Assembly (NCBI GenBank): GCA_963277665.1
Contig: OY728120.1
Coordinates: forward strand, 943,317,195 to 943,381,194
Length of the DNA: 64,000 bases
Source: Viscum album
Taxonomy: Eukaryota > Streptophyta > Magnoliopsida > Santalales > Viscaceae
Direction: 5' to 3'
Shown here: positions 55,801 through 64,000 of the stretch, in pieces
Position numbering within the stretch: the stretch's first letter is position 1
How the letters are laid out: each line of letters starts with the position of its first letter
Translations under genes and position numbers: made by a program
The notes under the pieces: model-generated
The model's input: only the letters and a program-made list of their open reading frames with translations
Database searches by the model: none
What the model was told of the DNA's origin: nothing

Positions 55801-57704
55801 ATGCATAAATATATGTATTGAAAAATTATTAAATAATATAAAATAAATTATAAATAATACATATATATATATCCTATATAAATATAATTTCCATCATAAT
55901 GTCCATCACAAGAGGGGTAATTCAAAATGAACCAGCATCATTTTGTGATGTTGTAGTTCACCTTGCACGTAATTGTTTTTAATGTTACCCATTAGATGGA
56001 TGTGTGTGTAACTGAAGGTTTAAGCATTAGAATAAAAAAATAGTATATTTTGGATGATGTTTTTATTATTCAATATCTTAAGAGATATATTGGAGGGGGT
56101 GGAGAAATAATGTATAAGAAAAGAGGATGAGATAAGATGTTCCCTCTTTATCATGTAACTCCATATTGTTTGTTCCACAAGGCATCGTTGAATTTCATTA
56201 TGACAAATAGAATTTTTCTAGGAGGAATTGATATATATTTAGAATCTATTTGGAAATCAATTTTCCTACCCATTTATTCTTCAGAAGTTTGTAGAGGTGG
56301 GAGGATAGGAGGCCTTTTATAGCGGAGGAGTGGCACTCCTGTAAATTTTTGAAGAGAGTATTTGACCCATGTTTTTGGTGTTGAATGTGGTTCATATAGT
56401 GGTCCAAATAATTTACAAGTGAATATAGGGTAGAAATATGTTCCACCATTGTACTTTTATCTCTTTCTATGACTTTTTGGACATTAAGATTCATGTTTGG
56501 TCCCTTATTAGGCTTAATATTACCTCAATCGTTGAAATTAATTATATTTACATTCATTCATAATTATGGAAAAATATAAGATTACCATATTATAATTTAT
56601 AAATTAAAATGATACCAAAAATAAAATCAATTTTTCCAATTTCAAATAGCATAAGTGGAAGAAATTAATTTAAATATATTCCAACATTTTGGTCGATAAT
56701 GTAGGTTTTTAAAGTAAAAATGTTAAACCATTTACTATGTTTTTATATTCAATTTCCATGTAAAATTGATTAAAATGACCTAAAATTGGTTGATTTATAA
56801 ATATATGATTTATTTAAATAAATTTAAACAATTAAAAATTAAATTTATCCTTATATAAACTTTAGATGAAAATGCTGTTTTGAACTAAAATTCAGTATTT
56901 TTCAAAAGTCATAAGAAACTAAAAGTTCCTGTAAAAGTAAAAAAAATTATCACTATATTATTATTATGTTCCAATTAAAAATAATATTTTTATTTCAACA
57001 TACTAAATCTATAAAATTTTCTAATGTAGTTTTTAAAGTGTGTTTTCCTTTGAAAGGAGGTAAAATTTCCTTAATAACAATATATGTTTTTAAACATAAT
57101 GTTTTTATTGTTATTTTATTATGACTATACAATCAATTATATGAGTATAAAAAATATTTAATTGAATATATAACATGTAAATTACATTTATGTCACTAAT
57201 TTATTTACTTTATTGTGGAAAATCAAATTTATGGCTATAAAGATAATAATATTTTCTTTTATATTCAAATGTTTTTCATATTCATTTCTAATTAATTGGT
57301 CACCATTAAATTAATCTTGTCTCTATGTAAGCAAAAAACATTATATGTTAGATAATAATATTAATAACTATCAACATAACATCAAGGTTATATCTCATTA
57401 TATTAAATAATAATATTTTTTAAAATATATTATAGTTTGGTAACAAATGGTATTGTGTGTTCAAAATTCCATCAAAAAAATTCAATATTTAGGGTAATTT
57501 ACAATAACCTCGTTATTTCATATATAACACATTAAACATTATTTTTCATGTAGTTCAAAATATCACGGGGTTACATATAACATAAGACAAACATATTTCA
57601 ATAATATAATTTAAAATATCATCCGGGTATTATGAAATGAAAAATGTAAAAAGGACTAAATTAAATAGAAAAAAATAACCCACAAAATCTTGAGGTGTTA
57701 CTAG
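52900..57704 (-). repeat. Right LTR of minus-strand element E (approximate limits)
   Basis: Partner of 42,441-47,000. Ends at GAGGTGTTACTA, a decayed form of a GGGTGTTACA terminus, after which element D RNase H sequence resumes. The sequence between 52,612 and about 52,900 is probably the leader and gag start of element E but shows no clear motif. Confidence 0.55.
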
Positions 57705-58640
57705 AACTAACGAATACAAGATATGTAGTAGGATTTAGTGAAATTTCATCAAATATATTCTAGAATTACCTATTTAGTGAGATGTTTAATGTATATATGT
57801 TTCAAAAAAATCCTTAAGTATAAATTCACTAAAAAAGAGTTGTCTAAGGAACAATGAAGGTGGTTATAGAAGATAAATAACTATAAAAGCTCCATTAACT
57901 ACCAACATATGAGAGCGAATAAAGTGGTAGTAACTCTATATAGTAAGGATCAAACAATTATTTCACGGATGAGAATTTTTAAAGATTTCATTTCCATATC
58001 ATTTATGTTGATGGAAATGGGAATCATAAATGAAGGAACATCCTTAGTCCTTTCAAATGGATTTCCAAACCAAACCTTATAGATAAGATAAAATATTATA
58101 ATAGAGATACCATAGAAATTCCGAAGAAAGTGGGTACTATAAGAAATGTTAAATCATTAATGATCAATGTCAATGAAGAAAATATTATATCATTTTATTC
58201 AATATTATATCTTCCACTAAATCATTATTAAATGAATGAACTATTGGACAATTAACATAGCTAGACTATCTACATTCACCAATGAAGCACATATATGTAT
58301 CAAGACCTCCAAGAGAACTATTGATAGGAAAAATTATAAGGGCATGATAAATCTATTACCCCTACCAAAATGGAAATGAAAAAACATCAGTTTAGAATTT
58401 GTCAGTAGACTTCAGAAAACATATAAAGGAAACAATGTCATCTGGGTTATTATCGATTGCCTTACAAATACTTCACACTTTATTATTCTTTGAGTGGATT
58501 TGTCATTAGATCATCTAGCATAGATATGCATTATATAAGTGGTGTGGTTGCATGGATTACAACAATTGATTGTATCCAATGGTGATCTGAGATTCACATT
58601 AATGTTCTAGAAAAGTAACCAACATGATCTAAACACTTAT
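57705..58640 (+). pseudogene. Element D RNase H tail and integrase core
   Basis: From 57,705 one frame follows the chromovirus RNase H tail: a block like NYPTHDLEL, then ITYLVRC, then LKYKFTKKELSKEQ.RWL at about 57,800-57,870. The integrase follows, with LLPLPKWKWKNISLEFV near 58,360 and KGNNVIWVIIDCLTN near 58,430, which includes the second-strand core with Asp, and a block resembling VSDRDPRFTSRFW near 58,580. Many stops. Confidence 0.75.
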
Positions 58641-61035
58641 ATGAACATTAGTGTGAGGACCATTTAGGGATATTCCTAACATTGAATGGATGGTGAATCA
58701 ATTTTGGGGGATTTTTAATCAAATTTCATCTTTTTATTCATTTACCTATTATACCTGTTAGGATCATGATTATTTTTATCTATTTACCTTATTGCATGCA
58801 AGTTCATGAAATATGTTAAGAGATAACATGAAATTTTTTCAAGGATCACTACTCAACAAGAGAAACTACAACTTTTGTATGGTAAGAAACAATCTTCACA
58901 ATAAAAAAACTAAAATATACTACTTTTTTGTAGTTACAACGATTATGATATACGCATGAACTCGTGAAGAACTGTAGAAACAATCCAATAGTACATGTTT
59001 CATATCAATTGGTTAGATCTTTATACTTCCTCCCAAGACAGTCATCTTATTAATAAAGATGTTTTTTAAAAGATATAAATTCCACCAGTTCAATGATGTA
59101 TGATGTCATAGTTCAGTTCTGTTATTCCATAGCATTCTTCTTCACATTGTTACTTACACATCAACATGAATGAAACCCATCAAACTTATTCCTAGAAACG
59201 AACATGATAGATTCACTAACTTCTTTGTCATTTAGTCAATATAATATTAATATGTTGTGAATTACTGAACTCTAGAATATCCCTATCCCAAATATTAATC
59301 AACTAATATCAAATTGGTCAGTCATTTCCTCTTATCTGCCTATGTCTTCCTTTTATGTGCCAAATCAACTACACTAATGTATCTTATTCTTCTATCTTGA
59401 TTCAAAAATTATCCATTTGTGATTATTATATAAATAAAAATCATCTCAACATTCAAAAATTATAATTGATCGACCATAAATAAATAATTATATTTTAGCA
59501 GGCACAAACTATTCTTTTTTGGACACACAATAATATGGAATAGTGTAGCGGTGTCTTGATCTCTACATGTTGTTAATGCTCTTCCAACTATAAATTCTAT
59601 GTGTACTATAAATTCTCCCACATTATATCAAGGCTTCTCATATTGAAAATTATCTTCATATGGACAATGCTTCAATATACTATCAATTTTGCGTATATTA
59701 TAAATGTTTTGGGTACTGTTGATGCTCCGTGAAATACAGATGTTCTGTGTGACACCCCTTAACTATCAATGGAATTTTCTTCATGAGACACTTTCACTTA
59801 TATGGGCTTCTTCTTCCATCGCTGACTTCCTCCACTTTCGCGGATAGTCTCATATTATATGAACAATTTCTTCTTCAGTGGACCATCTTATCTTAATCAC
59901 ATCTAGTTATTTTCAAATTTATCCAAAAATTAAATATTTTATCTTATGAAAATCAATCAAATATAATAATGGAATTATGTTCATTTATGTATGAAAATAT
60001 TTCTACAAATCTCGCTTATCCAATTTACTCAATGTTTTAATGTGGTACAGTCTTCACCACGTACCAAGCACATCCCATGAATTGTTTTCCCTATAAAGTC
60101 CACTTACTACCATTATTCCTTTAACGAGGCCTAAATCACTACCTCCTTTTAGTGAACCATAGCCCTCACCATTAAATGGACACCTATCATGAATGGAAAA
60201 CCGATCCTAAATCGTGATCCACCTACGAACCATTTCTCCTTTGCATTTCATGTAATATACCTAGGTGAATTTTTACGTTGATATATTTTTTTCCTCTCCA
60301 CATACATCCTATATAGTTCATGAACTATCCTTCATGATCCAAAAACCATTATTTGTGTACTCCTTTGTAGAAAAAACTCTTTTTTTTAAAATGTGAAAAT
60401 CCCAATATTGAGACCCAAAATTTTCCAAACACTAGAAACGATTCCACATAAAAACCCGTCTATGAAAAACTCCAACCATACTGGTTCATGGTTATATAAT
60501 TTCATGAATACCTTATTTTATCTATATTTTTTACCTTTTATTGGACATTTTTGGTATCATATGATTTTCCAATGAAATTATTGTAACTTATTTATCTTTA
60601 AGTAACATTATCCTTTTCATTCAAACCCAAATAAAGTTGGAATCAGCTTTACTTCCTATTTCATTTATACAGTTTTCATCAAAAGTTCTCTAATCAACAC
60701 ATAATATTTGTGAGATAAAAATATAAAAATAATCATCATATTTAATTAGGATAATTATTCAACCATGACATCCAATTTCATCAATTTATTTCATAAAAAT
60801 TATTCTGGCATCACCTGGACACATAATGTCTTTAAACCATACAAATAATTCACAGAATATCAAACATGAGGACTTCATCCAGGATCACATTTGAAAATTA
60901 TTCATTATATTTACATCAATGTACTTTTCATACATTATTGATTCTCATTTTCAACCAATGACAATAATTTGAAAAAATACAATCCATACAAAAATTGAGC
61001 TCATCAATATCCCCCTTTGATCATCTGACAAGAAA
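58641..61035. other. Unresolved insertion in the integrase of element D with a minus-strand RT trace
   Basis: The integrase of element D is interrupted for 2.4 kb. On the minus strand 60,600-60,900 reads weakly like a gypsy RT (YELFVWFKD, then a spaced IIFMK and a YDDYF stretch), suggesting a very old element in the opposite orientation. Nothing else in the segment is recognisable. Confidence 0.35.
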
Positions 61036-61880
61036 TATAACCTGTAGACAATGTAGGCTCATCAATTAGTATGAACTATAGACCTCAGAATGATGGAAAA
61101 TATTAGTTGAACATCTATACATTTGAGGACATGTGTAGATCATGCATTATTGACTTAAAAGAGGATGAGACTAAAGTCTCCCTCTGTTGGAGTTATCATA
61201 CAAGAATACATTCTACTTTAACATCCAAATTTGTCTCTATGTGGACCATTATCTAATGAGGAGTAGAACACCTGAATGATGTGATGATGATGGGTAATTA
61301 AAACTAACAACTCATGAAATGGTTGAGTATATGGTGTAAAGTGTTATTACCATTCACCAAGACATCATGTCTATGCATAGTCGACATAAGAGATATACTG
61401 AAAATCAATGATGAGATCAAGATTTTGATATTAGGGAAATTGTTTTCCTATGAATATATTCATGGATTAAAGTGATGAAATTTTTTAGGAAGGGAAATAT
61501 TAGTCTATGATATATCGGCTTCTTTGATATCCTTGATCACAACGAAGTGGTGTGAAATCAACTAGACTCCCACCGAACCAATCTAAAGAACATGATTTAT
61601 TTCATGTATCTGAAATGAGAGAGTACATACAATATCCCTATCAGGTAAATATTCTTGATGTGGTTCTATTTGGAGAATGATCATTCCTATGATGAGAATA
61701 TTTTGAAAATCCATGATCACTCATAGAATGTTCTAAGAAATAAGATAATGAATCCGGAAAAGTGTTGTGGAGAAACAAAAAATTTGAAAAAGAAATACAG
61801 GAACATAAGGAGGTGATGATACAAATATACATTCATCTATTTTAGTGCGGGAAATGAAAATTTTGAGGGAAAATATTATT
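61036..61880 (+). pseudogene. Element D integrase C-terminus and chromodomain
   Basis: Resumes with YRPQNDGKY and TFEDMCRSCIIDLKE near 61,070-61,160 (the family motif is HPQTDGQSERTIQTLEDMLR). Further on come a GK.SP.YIG-like block near 61,490, HDLFHVSEMREYI near 61,590 and a chromodomain-like stretch with VLWRNKKFEKE near 61,765. Many stops. Confidence 0.7.
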
Positions 61881-61892
61881 TTGGGGGAATAC

Positions 61893-62950
61893 TTTAATGA
61901 CCCAAACTGTTAAAAGTAGAATTACACTTGTTTTGTAATTAAATATATTATAATATATTTTGGTTATAGAAAACACATGAACTTTTTTGGACATATTATA
62001 TCAAATCATATTTAAATGATTTTAATTAATCATTAATGTTTATAATATAGAAATTGAATAATGATGACATGATTAGTATACATATAGGGTTTTAATAAAT
62101 ATAATTGACACATACAATGGAAGGAATGACCTCAACCAGTGGGATTGTAAACTATTAATATCATTTATAGGATATTAAAAGGGATATAGAATCTTTTATA
62201 TTTACCATTGACCAAGAAAATGACGAGATCCATCAACATAGGCATGATAAAAACTCTTTATAGGATATTTTTATGCTCTTTGAGATCGTGGCCTAAACCA
62301 TGTACACAGAACCACACAATGAATGTCCCACCATCGACCACCTTAATTGTAGTGTATTTGGTAGTGTATTAAAATTATATGTATAAATACCCCCCAATAA
62401 TATGAATATGTTTATTATTTTTTATTGAATTATTTATATATTTTCATTATATTTTTAAAAAATTATAAATATTTTTTATTTTAATACCATAAAACACAAA
62501 TTGTATATTAGGGTAATAAAAAAAGTAAATTGATTAATTAATTTTTTTGGAATTAATGGATTTTTGGAATAAATAATATTTTAATAAAATGTTATTATTA
62601 ATTATATTTATACTATATAAATGATAAAACACAACTCATGATGTTAAATTGTTTTTTATATGGGTTTGAGAACTGTTAATGTTAAAAAAACCTGCATTTC
62701 ATTATAAATGTTTATTTTATAATTATATGTACAAATTAATATGTTTGTAAAATTATTAATATAAAATAAATATTAGTTTTTGAAATATAAAGGTATAAAT
62801 TATACAAGGTAAATTTTATAAAATTTTCATGTTAATCGAATTTTCATGTTAAAATTAAATACCATATAAATATAGTTTTAGTATTATGATATCAGAATGG
62901 CCCAAAAGTGATGTAATAAATTATATAAATGGAATAAATGAATGAATATT
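61893..62950 (+). repeat. Start of the 3' LTR of element D
   Basis: A G-rich tract (TTGGGGGAAT, 61,881-61,890) is followed by TTTAATGACCCAAACTG, a decayed TGTAATGACCC LTR start, at the expected distance after the chromodomain. The LTR is AT-rich and runs into a minus-strand LTR-like segment, so its end is not determined. Confidence 0.5.
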
Positions 62951-64000
62951 TTTATATACTAAATATCAAGATATTTAATGTTTATTTTATTAATTATATA
63001 AATCCATTATGAATCCTTCCAAACCATTAATATGTTTTATGGTTTCAAAATCATTTCATTAAGAGTATTACTCCCCTAAACATAATCAATGAAATTATAT
63101 TTCTATGTTTGATCCGTTCTATAGAGACCCTATCTTTTCATATATATAAATTAATAACTTTTTTTTAATACTTATAACATTATATAAATGGATTCCCAAA
63201 AACCATATTAGTTTTGTGCAATTAGAAACATGGAACGTAAACACTAATTTATTAGTGAGCTATATTATCTCCCGCTATATTCTTCATGACTGGAACAATT
63301 CTTAGACCCATCATACCTAATATAGATATTAATAATTCTGGAAAGAAACATAAAAATGGTTGAGCACAAATTCATAGTATGGGTAAACATGGGGGATAAA
63401 TAATCATATTCTTGAGCCTAAGGTTATGATAATGTGATCATAACATTACAATATCATACCCTAAATATCATAAGATCATAAACCTAAATCAGGGAATAAA
63501 TCTTGGGAGTTAATAATAAATGACTAATAAAAAATGAAAAAATTAATCCAATAAATAATAAAAGATGAATAAAATATAGAATCGTGGTAGACCCGTAAGC
63601 ATATAGAATTGCTTTCATGGCATTACTGCCAAGGCCGTCTTAGTAGACAATGTCCACTACTGAAGTAGGATGACTCCCCATTCCAAACATGTATTACAAT
63701 ACAATGTTTACTCCCCATTCATAAACTATAATACGAAAATGAGTTCATTTCTCATTCCATCCCTTAATACTGAAATGAGTCTATTTCTTGTTCAAGTATT
63801 GTCTATCTCTCAAGATGTAAATCATTACCCAATTTATTGGAGCATTATATTTCTCCCACCCATCTCATAATGAAATCATATATGAATGTTCCAAAAAAAT
63901 CATAAAAAATCATATCACAAAAAATGAAATGAAATGGGGATCATAAACATGTAATCATGTCACAACCAAGGGAAAAATATAAAAGTTTTAAAATCATTTT
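62951..64000 (-). repeat. Third E-type LTR in minus orientation, runs off the window
   Basis: Text near 63,260-63,500 and 63,690-63,860 (TACTCCCCATTC, CTCATTCCATCCC, then CCCACCCATCTCATAATGAAATCATA) parallels 42,580-43,280 and 53,390-54,090. It is therefore another LTR of the element E family. The left limit is approximate. Confidence 0.45.

Noticed and set aside
56137..56494. Short ORFs on both strands in the right LTR of element E
   Set aside because: AT-rich chance frames. The partner LTR does not keep them.

Overview
The window is repeat-rich nuclear DNA from a land plant, most likely a flowering plant with a large, transposon-filled genome. I see no host gene, rRNA, tRNA or CRISPR array. 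Almost everything that can be read belongs to LTR retrotransposons of the Ty3/gypsy group. They are nested in each other and are of very different ages.

The outer DNA (1-11,705 and 34,599-64,000) is strongly AT-rich. It holds decayed chromovirus (Tekay/Del-like) elements whose proteins can still be followed through many stops. The oldest readable host is element D (+ strand): gag from 3,929, protease/RT to 5,971, RT end/RNase H at 42,133-42,440, RNase H tail and integrase core at 57,705-58,640, integrase end and chromodomain at 61,036-61,880, and the 3' LTR from about 61,893. It was split by element A (only its 3' end and 3' LTR are here, 1-3,926), by element B (5,972-42,132), by a minus-strand element E (about 42,441-57,704, itself carrying a further LTR at 48,924-52,611) and by an unresolved segment at 58,641-61,035. 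Element B carries a LINE fragment in its 3' LTR, bounded by a perfect 13-bp target duplication.

Element C (11,706-34,598, 22,893 bp) is the centre of the window: a young, GC-rich, giant element of the Tat lineage inserted in element B's RT region, with a perfect 5-bp duplication (GAGAC). Its two 2.74-kb LTRs differ at about 50 positions by eye (about 1.9%). Its order is LTR, primer-binding site matching tRNA-Trp, an extra ORF upstream of gag, gag, protease-RT-RNase H-second (archaeal-type) RNase H, integrase without chromodomain, a 3.9-kb non-coding region full of short repeats and hairpins, an antisense gene, polypurine tract, LTR. ORF1, gag and pol share one frame and are separated by TAA, TAG and TGA.

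Four things in element C stand out. (1) The antisense gene (31,386 down to 27,722) encodes a plant mobile domain protein with a C-terminal coiled coil. It has two short introns whose removal keeps the frame, and its own antisense TATA box. (2) ORF1 has no early ATG, but a splice donor 14 nt after an ATG in the LTR and an acceptor at 14,697 join in frame. (3) A 43-46 nt hairpin module occurs nine times with covarying inner stems. (4) Arrays of a GACGTTAAACTG unit occur in both LTRs and start just after the pol stop.
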